Below are positions 45,693 to 57,080 of a stretch of DNA of 64,000 nt, in pieces; position 1 is the first letter of the stretch; the number at the start of each line of letters is the position of its first letter. The stretch is from contig JBAOHD010000034.1 of assembly GCA_037046615.1 (NCBI GenBank), forward strand, positions 134,753-198,752, in the 5' to 3' direction. Source of the DNA: Phosphoribacter sp037046615 (lineage in GTDB: Bacteria; Actinomycetota; Actinomycetes; Actinomycetales; Dermatophilaceae). The translations under genes were made by a program, and so were the position numbers. A model generated the notes under the pieces. It was not told the origin of the DNA and ran no database searches. It worked only from the letters and a program-made list of their open reading frames with translations.

Positions 45693-47260
45693 CACGACCC
45701 CCATCCATAGAGCGCCCTGGCTGAGGCAATCGACTCGTCCACCGGCACGAGCAGGCCCGCCCCCAGATGCCTCGACTGGCCGACCGCGACCAGCGCCGTG
45801 GGTGGCAAGACCGCCGCCAGGTCGAACTTCGCCGTGTAGGGCTGGGCAATGACGCCCTGTGGAAGTTTGTGGGCAAACCGTTCCACGCGACTGTCGTGGA
45901 TCGGGTGGATGTCGTGCACCCGGACACCCCAGGATCTGACCTGCTCCACGATGCCGCGGTAACGCTCACTGCCCTTCGCGCTCGGGACGAGTCGCTCCCT
46001 GAAGACGTGGCCGATGGACAACAGGGCCGCATCCTCCAGAGACCAGCGAGAGCCTCCACCTTGCCGACGCGTCTCGGTGACCATGCCGGGCACTGGCCGC
46101 CAATAGCGCACGACACCTTCCTGCGGCGCAGGCCAGAACTGTGACGGATCGAGGTCAAACCGTGGCCCGAGATCGATCGCGGTCGCGCCGGGACGGTAGA
46201 CCTTGCGCACGCTGCGGATGCAGCGCTCAACGCTGACAAGGTCCTCGGGGGCCGCGCCCCCGGGGGCCAAGACCACGAAAGCACCATGCTCGGCGTGGTG
46301 CCCTGCTGCTTGGAGCACCTCGGCATCCAGGTATTGCAGGGCAACACGATTGGCGGGTCGCTCCGCCTCCTCCGCATACCGTCCCGTCAGCAAAGGCACC
46401 GGAAGATCACCGAGGTATGCCGCGAACGCCCGGTGAAGCGCCACGCACCATCTCACACGTTCATGGGCGTCGATCGGTTGACGCAGTGGCATCGCGATCG
46501 CGCCCACCCAGGGGAGATCTGGAATCGGCGGGGTCGGCGAACGGTAGGTGAATGAGCGCACGCGGGAGCCGGCGATGCGAGGAGCACCAGGCTGACTGGT
46601 CCACGTGTGGCGATCCTGCGACGGCGTGAGCCGCTTCAGCGGTCGGGCGATGGCGTAATCAGCTTCCAGCTCGTCAATGCGCCCGGAGATCGGAGTGCGC
46701 ACCTGCAGGCCCCCGGAAGCAGGGAAAGCGGTATCGGTCGCGTCCCGATAGTGGGTCGCGTCGATGTCCGCCACTTCGAGGATGACCGGTGTGTCTGCCT
46801 CGCCGAGGCAGGAGACGTCCTCACAGAGCGCGGCAATCGTGTCGACGATGTCTGCGGGAGCGTCCTCGTCCCAGGCCCACCCGTAGGCCCCGCCCACCGC
46901 CACTGCGTCTGACTGATGCTTACGGACCTTGCGTCGGGTCGGCACAGACTTCTGGGCAGTATCGAAGACACCCTCGTCGCGGTAGGACTCGGTGGGAGTG
47001 CGGTGGGGTGCCACCGGTGTCGACGGAGGGAAGGCGAGGGCGCTGGGCGCATGGTCTTCCATCCACTGCAGTGCCTGGAGAGATCGAGGCGCGGGGCGCA
47101 GGTCGCCGTTGAGTTCGATTGCCTGACTGCCCTTGCCCGCGGAATGCATGAGGGCCGAGAACAACCGGGCCGTGTCAGGGAATGGTGACGCCTGACCGTC
47201 AGGTTTGTGACCGAGGTAGACCCCCAGAGGGAATCGTGCTCGAATGGCGAGGGCGGGCAT
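45692..47260 (-). CDS. csb2: type I-G Csb2 (Cas5/Cas6-like subunit)
   Basis: 522 residues from ATG 47260, three bases after the csb1 stop. The N-terminus FPLGVYLGHKPDGQASPFPDTARLFSALMHSA is the GSU0054/Csb2 hallmark. The C-terminal part (GVRVHDIHPIHDSRVERFAHKLPQG, then ALVAVGQSRHLGAGLLVP) ends in the glycine-rich loop typical of Cas6-like RAMPs. Csb2 is held to combine the Cas5 role with pre-crRNA processing. No separate cas6 gene is present, consistent with that. Confidence 0.93.
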   Translation of the reverse strand: MPALAIRARFPLGVYLGHKPDGQASPFPDTARLFSALMHSAGKGSQAIELNGDLRPAPRSLQALQWMEDHAPSALAFPPSTPVAPHRTPTESYRDEGVFDTAQKSVPTRRKVRKHQSDAVAVGGAYGWAWDEDAPADIVDTIAALCEDVSCLGEADTPVILEVADIDATHYRDATDTAFPASGGLQVRTPISGRIDELEADYAIARPLKRLTPSQDRHTWTSQPGAPRIAGSRVRSFTYRSPTPPIPDLPWVGAIAMPLRQPIDAHERVRWCVALHRAFAAYLGDLPVPLLTGRYAEEAERPANRVALQYLDAEVLQAAGHHAEHGAFVVLAPGGAAPEDLVSVERCIRSVRKVYRPGATAIDLGPRFDLDPSQFWPAPQEGVVRYWRPVPGMVTETRRQGGGSRWSLEDAALLSIGHVFRERLVPSAKGSERYRGIVEQVRSWGVRVHDIHPIHDSRVERFAHKLPQGVIAQPYTAKFDLAAVLPPTALVAVGQSRHLGAGLLVPVDESIASARALYGWGS

Positions 47261-47263
47261 GGG

Positions 47264-48487
47264 TCACCGATCCCCGTCGGCGTCAGCGATGATGCCACCA
47301 GCGATGAGAGGGTTGCCCTCGACCTCGAAGACCTGCCCCTCCCAGCGGATTCCCAGAGCGACCGCTTCATCGATCGCTCGCTCAAGGAGAGCGTCGGCAG
47401 CCGCGCTGTCGGGCGCCTCGAGATGGACCTTGTTTCCGTACCGTGCATCCAACTCGCAGGTCGGCCGGTCCACTTCGACAAGGTCACAGTTGGCTCGGAA
47501 GTTGAGTTCGTCGTAGGAGCGAGCGAGGCCAGCGAGGGCGAGGCTCGCAAGGAGGGCCCGTGCAGTGGCGTCCCCTTGCACACCCAGGCCGAAGCGCAGT
47601 TGTCGTAAAGCGCTGAACGACAGGACGTTGGTGCGCAGGATGCGGCGGCATGACACGAAACCGAGCCCCTCAAGCGAGGGCGGGATTGAGCCCAGCACGA
47701 GGGCAGAGCCAGACGTGGTGCCCTTGCCGGCCTTTGCGATTGCCTTCCGAACGCTCTCAACCGTGCCGGGGCTGAGCTCCGACTCCTGCGCTTCGAGGAG
47801 CGCTGTCATCTCTTTCGCACCCAGGCGCACGCTCGGTGCGATCTCGTCCCGCCGCGCGGCACCCCTCGGGGCAATGTGCGTCGCGTCAGCGCTCTGGTCG
47901 GACAGAATGCCGATGGTCTCGCCGACCAGCGCGCTCCTGGTGCGGACCTGGTGGCTGCGGCGAGTGGAGTCCCAAAGCCCCATGACCAGGCCGATGGGAG
48001 AGAGTTCCAACAGCGCGCGGGAGTTGGCCGGGGTGCAGTCACGGGCGGCGCGGTAGGTCGGGTGATCGGTCACGGGCTTGCCGTCAATGGAACCTGAGCG
48101 GATATGCCCATCAAACGCGCGATGCGGTAGGTCCAAGCACGTGACCGGTTCCATCCCGGCGTAGGTCACGCGGATGCGGGGTGTCCGGCTCAGCAGTGGG
48201 TGACCGTCCCGGATGGCCAAGGAAAGCTGCTCCTCGATGCGGTTGAGCGAACTGCCCTTGCTGTCCAGCACTACCGTCTTGACGGCCTCGGCTCGACCTG
48301 TCTCGGAGTTGGTCGCAAACCGCGTCTCGAAGGCGTAGGTCGCGTTGTTGCCACGCACATAGCGTGCCGGTGCGATGCCTGCCTCCTCTCCGGCTGCGGG
48401 CGTGAGTTCGGTGCGGAGCGTGAGGACGCTGCCGCCACCGGGAGAGCAAGCCGTCAGAAGGGTCTCGAAATCCAGATGCGCCGCCAT
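47264..48487 (-). CDS. csb1: type I-G Csb1 (Cas7 backbone subunit)
   Basis: 407 residues from ATG 48487, preceded by GAAAGG. Typical GSU0053/Csb1 stretches: TYAFETRFATNSETGRAEAVKTVVLDSKGSSLNRIEEQL, LTCLDLPHRAFDGHIR-like block, and ELSPIGLVMGLWDSTRR. It is the repeated crRNA-binding backbone of the complex. First gene of the leftward cas operon. Only the start region upstream (48488-48620) is available for a promoter. Confidence 0.94.
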   Translation of the reverse strand: MAAHLDFETLLTACSPGGGSVLTLRTELTPAAGEEAGIAPARYVRGNNATYAFETRFATNSETGRAEAVKTVVLDSKGSSLNRIEEQLSLAIRDGHPLLSRTPRIRVTYAGMEPVTCLDLPHRAFDGHIRSGSIDGKPVTDHPTYRAARDCTPANSRALLELSPIGLVMGLWDSTRRSHQVRTRSALVGETIGILSDQSADATHIAPRGAARRDEIAPSVRLGAKEMTALLEAQESELSPGTVESVRKAIAKAGKGTTSGSALVLGSIPPSLEGLGFVSCRRILRTNVLSFSALRQLRFGLGVQGDATARALLASLALAGLARSYDELNFRANCDLVEVDRPTCELDARYGNKVHLEAPDSAAADALLERAIDEAVALGIRWEGQVFEVEGNPLIAGGIIADADGDR

Positions 48488-48624
48488 GGGAATACCTTTC
48501 GTAAGAGTGTTCGATAATGCGGTTAGGGGTGTCAGTTAGACATTTCGGGCAGTTCAATGACACTGAAACACATGCCACTGACAGCGCTATGGCCAGACGG
48601 CTTCACGGCCGGTCAAAGCCAGGA
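48488..48624 (-). promoter_or_regulatory. likely promoter region of the cas operon
   Basis: 137 bp between the HTH gene stop and csb1, lower in GC than the rest (CATTATCGAACACTCTTACG near the start codon on the minus strand). AAAGG sits 7 bases before the ATG. On the minus strand TTGAAC (around 48555) could be a -35 box; a -10 is not clear. Confidence 0.4.
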
Positions 48625-48822
48625 TCAGGCCCGCGTCATTCGCCGACTTTGATTGGCGGAGATTCCCTCGCGCCCCGCCTCGCCATAGCGACGGACCCAC
48701 GCCCTCAACGTCGTCGGGGGGATCATCAGAGCGCGCGCCGTCTCGGCTGCGGACAGATGCCGCGCCACGACGAGATTCACTGCACGCCGCTTCAAGCCAT
48801 CGCTATAAGAAATCCGTCCCAC
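48625..48822 (-). CDS. small HTH protein, transposase-orfA-like
   Basis: 65 residues from GTG 48822, which has an excellent AGGGAGG 5 bases upstream. ISYSDGLKRRAVNLVVARHL, then SAAETARALMIPPTTLRAWVRRYG is a homeodomain-like HTH of the kind seen in IS3/IS630 first ORFs. It ends shortly after the helix-turn-helix, with no catalytic partner nearby. Either an IS remnant or a domesticated DNA-binding protein at the head of the cas operon. No terminal repeats are seen around it. Confidence 0.6.
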   Translation of the reverse strand: MGRISYSDGLKRRAVNLVVARHLSAAETARALMIPPTTLRAWVRRYGEAGREGISANQSRRMTRA

Positions 48823-48969
48823 GGCGACCTCCCTGGATCGATAGCCCCAGGATGACCCACTCACCCGACTGGCCACGATCTTCCGCCTGTGCCATCAATC
48901 ACAAGGCGCTGGCCTTACTCGCTTCGCTCCTAGCGTACGAACAGCGGCGCTACGGTGGACCTGCTGGGC

Positions 48970-49015
48970 GAGGCCCTTTCGTTGAGGCGCGAGTAGCGAC
49001 GCGCGAAAGGCCCAT
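48970..49015. other. hairpin with a CRISPR-repeat-like segment
   Basis: GGCCCTTTCGTTGAGGC on the plus strand matches the last 15 bases of the crRNA-sense repeat (GCCCTTCGTTGAGGC) with one extra T. The same stretch forms a stem: CCTTTCG pairs with CGAAAGG (22-base loop). It lies just past the end of the UvrA-like gene, so it may simply be that gene's terminator. Confidence 0.4.
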
Positions 49016-49049
49016 ACCGACGGCCTCGCTCGGCCCCGTCCCTGCGGCG

Positions 49050-51467
<2,418 letters not shown>

Positions 51468-51672
51468 CGCCACTCCCTTGGTATGCCGGTATGCCGGTTC
51501 GCCGGGTATGCCGCCCCGCGCCACCTGCCGACAAATCACCGGATCGCTCACCCTAATCCGCCGTCGACCCAACAGCCTGCTCGGTGCTGCTCGGTGCTGC
51601 TCAGTGCCCCTCGGTGCCGCTCGGTGCCGCTTGTCAGCGGCGAAGGCGAGCGGCACGGCATACCCTCGTGTC
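51468..51672. repeat. intergenic: three GTATGCCG motifs and a TGCTCGGTGC repeat
   Basis: GTATGCCG occurs at 51481, 51489 and 51506, the densest cluster in the window. From 51578 to 51632 the unit (TGC/CCGC)TCGGTGC recurs about six times. Divergent promoters of the UvrA-like and thioredoxin genes must lie here. Confidence 0.7.
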
Positions 51673-52107
51673 ATGGCCGCACCCGTCATCGCGTGCCCTT
51701 CCTGCGGCACGAAGAACCGCCTGCCCCTCATCGCCCGAGGGCACCCGCGCTGCGCCTCCTGCAAGACCGACCTGCCCTGGCTCGTCGACGCCGGCGACGG
51801 CGACTTCGACCAGATCGTCGACACGTCCGCGCTCGTCGTCGTCGACCTCTGGGCGCCGTGGTGCGGGCCGTGCCGGATGATCGCACCCACGCTCGAGACC
51901 CTCAGTCGCGAGCTCGCCGGACGGGTCAAGATCGTCAAGGTCAATGTCGACCACGCGCCGGCACTCTCCACGCGGTTCGCAGCCCAGAGCATCCCGATGA
52001 TCGTCGTCCTCGACGAGGGTCGGGTCGTCGACACTCTCATCGGCGCTCAACCTGCCCCGATCCTCCGGGCCCGGATCACGGGCGCCCTGGAGCGCCGCCA
52101 GCAGTAG
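51673..52107 (+). CDS. trxC: thioredoxin with N-terminal zinc finger (thioredoxin-2 type)
   Basis: 144 residues from ATG 51673. An N-terminal zinc ribbon (CPSCGTKN ... CASCKTDLP) precedes a thioredoxin fold with active site WAPWCGPCRM and the cis-proline SIPMIVV. This is the TrxC layout, associated with oxidative stress. Divergent from the UvrA-like gene. Confidence 0.92.
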   Translation: MAAPVIACPSCGTKNRLPLIARGHPRCASCKTDLPWLVDAGDGDFDQIVDTSALVVVDLWAPWCGPCRMIAPTLETLSRELAGRVKIVKVNVDHAPALSTRFAAQSIPMIVVLDEGRVVDTLIGAQPAPILRARITGALERRQQ

Positions 52108-52165
52108 GACGACGTCCCGATCTCACTTTGTCTCGATGGTGATTTTCTGATGTCATGATGAGCTG

Positions 52166-52390
52166 ATGCGGACGACCTTGGAGCTCGATGACCAGGTGCT
52201 GGCGGCCGCCCGGGCGCTGGCCCGCGCGCTTGGCACGTCACTCGGCGAGGCGGTCTCCGAGCTTGCTCGACGGGGTCTCCGGGCAGATCAACCGCCGGTC
52301 GACGTGGGCTACAGCCCGGTTCCGATCATGATCGGCGACGCCGACACGATCGTCACCGACGAGCTCGTCACGGCCCTCCGTGATGGCTGA
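52166..52390 (+). CDS. vapB: VapB-type antitoxin
   Basis: 74 residues. MRTTLELDDQVLAAARALA with GTSLGEAVSELARRGL is a ribbon-helix-helix antitoxin; the C-terminal tail would wrap the toxin. It is followed after 3 bp by the remains of a VapC toxin gene. Confidence 0.85.
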   Translation: MRTTLELDDQVLAAARALARALGTSLGEAVSELARRGLRADQPPVDVGYSPVPIMIGDADTIVTDELVTALRDG

Positions 52391-52393
52391 CGC

Positions 52394-52735
52394 ATGATGG
52401 CCGGGCAGTGGGCCACGTGCCCCATGACCGAGGCCGCCCTGATGCGACTGCTGCTCAACCCCGCCGTCACCGGGAGAGCGAGGTCGCAGCGGGAGGTCAG
52501 CGCGATCCTCGCCGGCTTCGCGCACGACCCCCGATGGCGCTTCATTCCCGACGACAGCTCATGGCGCAACCCACTCGTCGACACGTCGGTGCTGATGGGC
52601 CACCAGCAAGTGACCGACCCCCACCTGGTCAACCTGGCCGCTGCCCACGGCGCGACGCTCGCGACCTTCGACGCCGCCCTGCCGACGTGGCTCACACCGG
52701 CAGACCGACACCACGTCCTGGTCATCCCAACCTGA
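52394..52735 (+). pseudogene. vapC: VapC-type PIN toxin lacking its N-terminus
   Basis: The frame opens ATGATGGCC and at once gives WATCPMTEAALMRLLLNPAVTG, the middle of a VapC PIN-domain protein. It continues with PDDSSWRNP, GHQQVTDPHLVNLAAAHGATLATFD, containing the later acidic residues. The usual first ~45 residues with the first catalytic Asp (LLDVNVL-type) are absent and are not found in the other frames of the gap. A deletion at the vapB-vapC junction has likely inactivated the toxin. Confidence 0.75.
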
Positions 52736-52777
52736 GGTCAGGACCAACCTGAGGTCAGGACCAACCTGAGGTCAGGC
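52729..52777 (+). repeat. 17-bp direct repeat, about three copies
   Basis: CAACCTGAGGTCAGGAC is repeated nearly three times end to end. The first copy includes the VapC stop codon. Confidence 0.85.
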
Positions 52778-52902
52778 AACCCGAGCTCAGTCCGACCTGA
52801 CTTTATGCTCCGCGCCCGGTAAATTGGTCCGATACCCACTTTCGGTGACCGGGCCCACCCCGCCCGGTTTCCCGCACACCCAGACAGGAGCACGTCGTCA
52901 GC

Positions 52903-54153
52903 ATGGCCGGTCGCGACATCCGCGAGGTTGGCATTGTCGGGGCAGGGATCGTCGGTCTGTCGACCGCATGGTTCCTCCAAGAGCAGGGCGTCAAGGTCAC
53001 GGTCTTCGATCGCTTGGGCGTCGCCGCCGGTGCGAGTTGGGGCAACGCCGGCTGGCTGACCCCCGGCATGGCGGTGCCGCTGCCCGAACCAGCCGTCCTG
53101 CGCTACGGCATGCGAGCCCTGCTGAGCCCGAGCTCCCCCGTTTATGTCCCGCCGACGACCAACCCGGCCACCCTGACCTTCCTCACGCAGTTCGCCCGCA
53201 ACTGCACCGCGCCGCGCTGGCGCAAGGCGATGCAGGCACTCATCCCCCTCAACAACCGGGCCCTCGAAGGCTTCGACGCCCTGGCCGACGGCGGCATCGA
53301 CTCCCCCGTGCGCGACGCAGAGCCGTTCATCGCGGCATACCGCAGCGCCACCGACCGCGAGGCCCTCGTCGAGGAATACCAGCACATCCACGCCGCCGGG
53401 CAGCGCATCGACTACGACCTCATCAGCGGTGACAAGGCCCGCGAGATGGAGCCGGCCCTGTCCGACGAGGTGCGCGCGGCGATCCTCATTCACGGCCAGC
53501 GCTTCATCGACCCGGCCGCCTACGTCCACACGCTCGGTGACGCCGTCGTCGCTCGCGGCGCCGACCTGCGCATCGAGCCCGTCACGAGCGTCACCTCCGG
53601 CACGGACGCCGCGCAGATCAACGGTCACCGGTTCGATGCCGTCGTCATCGCGACCGGTGCGCTGCTCAACACCCTCGCCCGCCCGTTCGGCGTCAAGACG
53701 ATCGTCCAGGCCGGCCGTGGCTACAGCTTCAGCGTCGAGTGCGAGCACCTGCCGGTCGGCCCGATCTATTTCCCGACCCAGCGCCTCGCGTGCACCCCGC
53801 TCGAAAACGGCCGCCTCCGGGTCGCCGGCATGATGGAGTTCCGCCCGTCCGACGCCCCGCTCGACCCCCGCCGCATCCAGGCGCTCGTGTCCGCCGGCAA
53901 CGCCCTCCTCGAAGGCGCTGACCTCAACGATCGCCAGGACGAATGGGTCGGAGCCCGGCCGGTCACCTCCGACGGCCTGCCGGTCATCGGCGCGACCAAC
54001 GACCCTCGCGTCTTCGTCGCCGGCGGCCACGGCATGTGGGGCGTGTTGCTCGGTCCGATCACGGGTCGCCTTGTCGCGCAACAGATCACGACCGGTCGTA
54101 TGCCGTCCGAGCTCTCCTCGGTCAACCCATTGCGCGGCGGCTGGCGGCGCTAG
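52903..54153 (+). CDS. dadA: FAD-dependent D-amino-acid dehydrogenase-like oxidoreductase
   Basis: 416 residues from ATG 52903 (CAGGAGC upstream). DAO-fold signature: EVGIVGAGIVGLSTAWFL at the start, AGASWGNAGWLTPGM, and the C-terminal VGARPVTSDGLPVIG and GHGMWGVLLGPITGRLVA. This matches the DadA small family of D-amino acid dehydrogenases, which yield 2-oxo acids with electrons going to the membrane. Glycine/sarcosine-type oxidation is an alternative. Confidence 0.87.
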   Translation: MAGRDIREVGIVGAGIVGLSTAWFLQEQGVKVTVFDRLGVAAGASWGNAGWLTPGMAVPLPEPAVLRYGMRALLSPSSPVYVPPTTNPATLTFLTQFARNCTAPRWRKAMQALIPLNNRALEGFDALADGGIDSPVRDAEPFIAAYRSATDREALVEEYQHIHAAGQRIDYDLISGDKAREMEPALSDEVRAAILIHGQRFIDPAAYVHTLGDAVVARGADLRIEPVTSVTSGTDAAQINGHRFDAVVIATGALLNTLARPFGVKTIVQAGRGYSFSVECEHLPVGPIYFPTQRLACTPLENGRLRVAGMMEFRPSDAPLDPRRIQALVSAGNALLEGADLNDRQDEWVGARPVTSDGLPVIGATNDPRVFVAGGHGMWGVLLGPITGRLVAQQITTGRMPSELSSVNPLRGGWRR

Positions 54154-54249
54154 CCCCAGCCGCTGCCCGGCCGACAGCATCGAATCAAGACTCACGGCTG
54201 GGCCCCGCGGTAGCTTGACGCGAAGGTCTCCAATCGAAGGGAGCGGGCG

Positions 54250-54729
54250 ATGATCATCGTCAATGGCACGGAGTATGCCGAGTGGGACGACGTCCCACCT
54301 GAGGTGCGCGCTCACGTGAGCTTGTTCCCCGACGTCGACCGGGACGGCATACCGGACATCATGCAAGCCGACGCCTCGCTCGTCGACGTGGGGACGCTGA
54401 CGTCTGAGACGGTGGTGACCACGGTGACGGCCGTCGTCGGCGATCTGTCACAGCTGTCTCCCGCCGAGTTCGCCGAGGTCGAGATCCTGCTAGGCGACGC
54501 GAGCGGCGGCCCGGAGACCGTCTTCCTGGGCGGCGGCGTCCCGTCCCGCGCTGCCGCACCGCAGGATGCCCCACCGCAAGACGCCGCACCGCAAGACGCC
54601 GCACCGCACGATGCTCCCCCGGCCGGGGCCTCACTGCAGGAGTCCCCGCAGGATTCCCGTCAGGATTCGCCGCAGGATTCACCGTGGCGAGGCTTCTGGC
54701 CGCAGGACGCGACCCCGCAGGATCACTGA
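54250..54729 (+). CDS. acidic protein with EF-hand-like loop and PQD-repeat tail, unknown
   Basis: 159 residues. The N-terminal half is acidic and includes DVDRDGIPDIM, a DxDxDG calcium-binding-like loop. The C-terminal ~60 residues are low complexity: repeated (A)PQDA(A/P) then ESPQDS and PQDSP units, coded by 15-bp-like repeats. No signal peptide. No family recognised. It converges on the aminotransferase gene. Confidence 0.7.
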   Translation: MIIVNGTEYAEWDDVPPEVRAHVSLFPDVDRDGIPDIMQADASLVDVGTLTSETVVTTVTAVVGDLSQLSPAEFAEVEILLGDASGGPETVFLGGGVPSRAAAPQDAPPQDAAPQDAAPHDAPPAGASLQESPQDSRQDSPQDSPWRGFWPQDATPQDH

Positions 54730-54740
54730 CTGCAGCGCGC

Positions 54741-56187
54741 TTACGCCCGCAGGGCCTCGGCGAGTTCGCGGAAGTCGCTCACGAGGACGGCCATGTCCTC
54801 GTCGGTGTGGGCGAGGGACACGAGCCACTGCTCGTCGAGCCCAGGCGGGGTGAGGATGTGCCGGTTGACGCCCCAGAGCCACGACAACTCGGCGAGCCGG
54901 AAGTCGGTCGCCTTGTAGTCGCGGTAGTTGCGCACCGGGCGTCGGCGACCACGTGATGCAGCCCTTGATGCCCATGCCGACGGTGTGCGCGGGCAGCTCG
55001 AACTCGGTGATGACGGCGTCGACCCCATCGAGGGTGCGCACGTTGATCGCCTCGGCCTGGTCGAGGGCTTCATGGGTGCACACCTCATCAACCGCGCGAG
55101 CGGCTGCCATGACGAGCGGGTTGCCGTTGTAGGTGCCAAAGTGGGCCATCCGGCCATCGACAACGACCTGCATGACCTCCTCGCGACCGCCGAAGGCCGC
55201 CAGCGGCAGGCCCCCGCCGATGCTCTTGGCGAGCGTCACGAGGTCGGGCTTGACGCCGAGGCGTTGGGAAGCCCCGGCATACCCCGCCGTGAGGCCGGTC
55301 TTGACCTCGTCGAAGATCAAGACCACCCCGTGCTCATCGCACGCGGCGCGGACGGCCGCGAGGTAGCCCTCGTCGGGCACGACGATCGCGAGGTTTTCGA
55401 TGACCGGCTCCATGACAAGCGCGGCAATCTCCCGGCCGTGCTTGGCGAGGACCCCGCGGAGCTGGTCGATGTCATTGAAGGGGACGACATAAACGGTGCC
55501 TGCCTCGACCTCCGAGGGCACCTGCGGCGTCGGGTTGTCGGCCGGGCCGATGTCGGCCAGCGCCGGCTTGACCGACACCTGCAGCGGGTCGTATCCACCG
55601 TGGTAGCCGCCCTCGATCTTGATGATCGCCTTCCGGTCGGTGTAAGCGCGAGCTGCGCGGACGGCATACATGAGCGACTCCGTGCCCGACTGGGTGAAGC
55701 GGAGCATGTCGAGCTGGAACCGGGCCTGGAAGAGCTCGGCCACCTCGGTCGCGGTCGGCGACGGCGTGACGAAGAGCGTGCCGACATGGTCGAGCGCATG
55801 GCGGACGTGCTCGACGACGACGGGGTTGAGGTGACCGACCATCATCGCGCCGAAACCCATCGACATGTCCAGCAGGCGGCGGCCGTCGACGTCGGTGAGG
55901 TGCGCCCCGCGGGCCGACACGATCGAGATGGGGTGCGGGTCCCAGTGCTGGAAGGACGAGGTCACGCCGAGGGGGAGGATCTTGCTCGCGCGGGCATTGT
56001 GCTCGGCCGAGCCCGTCGTCGCCGCGCTGAACTTCTCCCATTCCTGCGCGAGGAGGGTCTCGACGCGCTCGGGGTTGATCGGCGTATGCCGCTGGGGCAG
56101 CCACCTGCGGGTCGCCGGGTCGTGCGCAGGCCAGGACGGGGTCGTCGCCGTGGGCGTATCGGTCGCGGTCTGGGGCAGGTCGCTCAT
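54741..56187 (-). CDS. class III aminotransferase, glutamate-1-semialdehyde mutase-like (one insertion)
   Basis: From ATG 56187. Features: ASKILPLGVTSSFQHWDPHPI, LDMSMGFGAMMVGHLNPVVV, FTQSGTESLMYAVRAARAYT, LIFDEVKTGLTAGY and the PLP lysine in DLVTLAKSIGGGLPLAAFGG. Near 54939 an extra base breaks the frame; its removal gives TWSPTPVRNYRDYKATDFRLAELSWL and the normal end at 54741. The canonical HemL role is possible, but stand-alone members next to DadA-like genes are often catabolic or biosynthetic aminotransferases. 481 residues restored. Confidence 0.87.
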
Positions 56188-56329
56188 GGCCGTGGTCTCC
56201 TCGTGATCGGCGACATCCGCCGGGGTAGCCTGCATCATCCCCTATCCGTGGCACTTTTCCTAGTATGCCGCTGGAATCTGCGGCATACGGGGCCATTGAC
56301 TACGGATTCCGTATGCCGCGCGTCTTCCG
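56188..56329. other. intergenic region with three CGGCATAC-type motifs
   Basis: GTATGCCG at 56263, CGGCATAC at 56281 and GTATGCCG at 56311 lie within 56 bp. No gene seen. Confidence 0.7.
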
Positions 56330-57056
56330 TCAGCCAACCGTCGCCGGGACGAGCGGGTGCTCATCGACTGCAGCGCCGGCGTTGGGCCGGGCAGAGGGAG
56401 TGCGGAAGCCCTTGACGACGAGATAGACCCCGAGCGAGAACTCCCAGACCGGCGATCGGGAGGGCAGCCAGGATCGTCAGCGTGGAAATCCGGTCGAGGA
56501 CGCCGAAGTAGGTCAGCACGACGGCGGTCAGGTGCAGGGGCGCGCCGACGAGCCCGATGAGCGGGAGCACCCGCGGGACGAGCCCGGAGCGCAGGAGGAG
56601 GGAGCCGAGGAGCAGGGCATTGAGTCCCGGCATGAGGCTCTGCCCGAGGAGGAAGGCGGCGTTGTATGCCGCCCCGAGCGAGTCGGCGAGGACCAAGGCC
56701 GTGCCAGCGGAGCCGGGATCTGCAGCAGTGGCCGCTCGCAGGTTGACCAGCGACACGATGCTCACGACGCAGGCGAAAATCATGGCCCCTTCGAGGATCC
56801 GCGCGGCGACGAAGCCCAGCGCGAGGCTTTCGCCATAGCGACGGATCACCGGGTAGAGCGTGACCGCCGTGCCGATCCCCGCGAGCCCGACCAACACCTC
56901 GAGGAAGCCACCGAGCACTGCACCCGAGTCCGGGCCGGGGCCGGTGACGTAGCCCGCGCCTTTGACCACGGCATACAGGCCGAGCGTGGGGGTGGAGACG
57001 AAGGTGAGCAGATAGAAGAGGCCGGCCACGAGGGCCGTGCGTCGGGTGGGATTCAT
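56330..57056 (-). CDS. DUF4386-family membrane protein (one insertion near 56440)
   Basis: From ATG 57056 (GGAG upstream). Six to seven helices; landmarks ALVAGLFYLLTFVSTPTLGLY, YGESLALGFVAARILEGAMI and LGQSLMPGLNALLLGSLLLRSGLVPR are DUF4386. Near 56440 one extra base breaks the frame; restored, it reads WEFSLGVYLVVKGFR and ends at 56330. Function unknown. Divergent from a TetR regulator with two palindromic operators between them, so it is probably repressed by it. Confidence 0.85.
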
Positions 57057-57080
57057 GGGGAGGGCTCCAAACGCGAAGTG

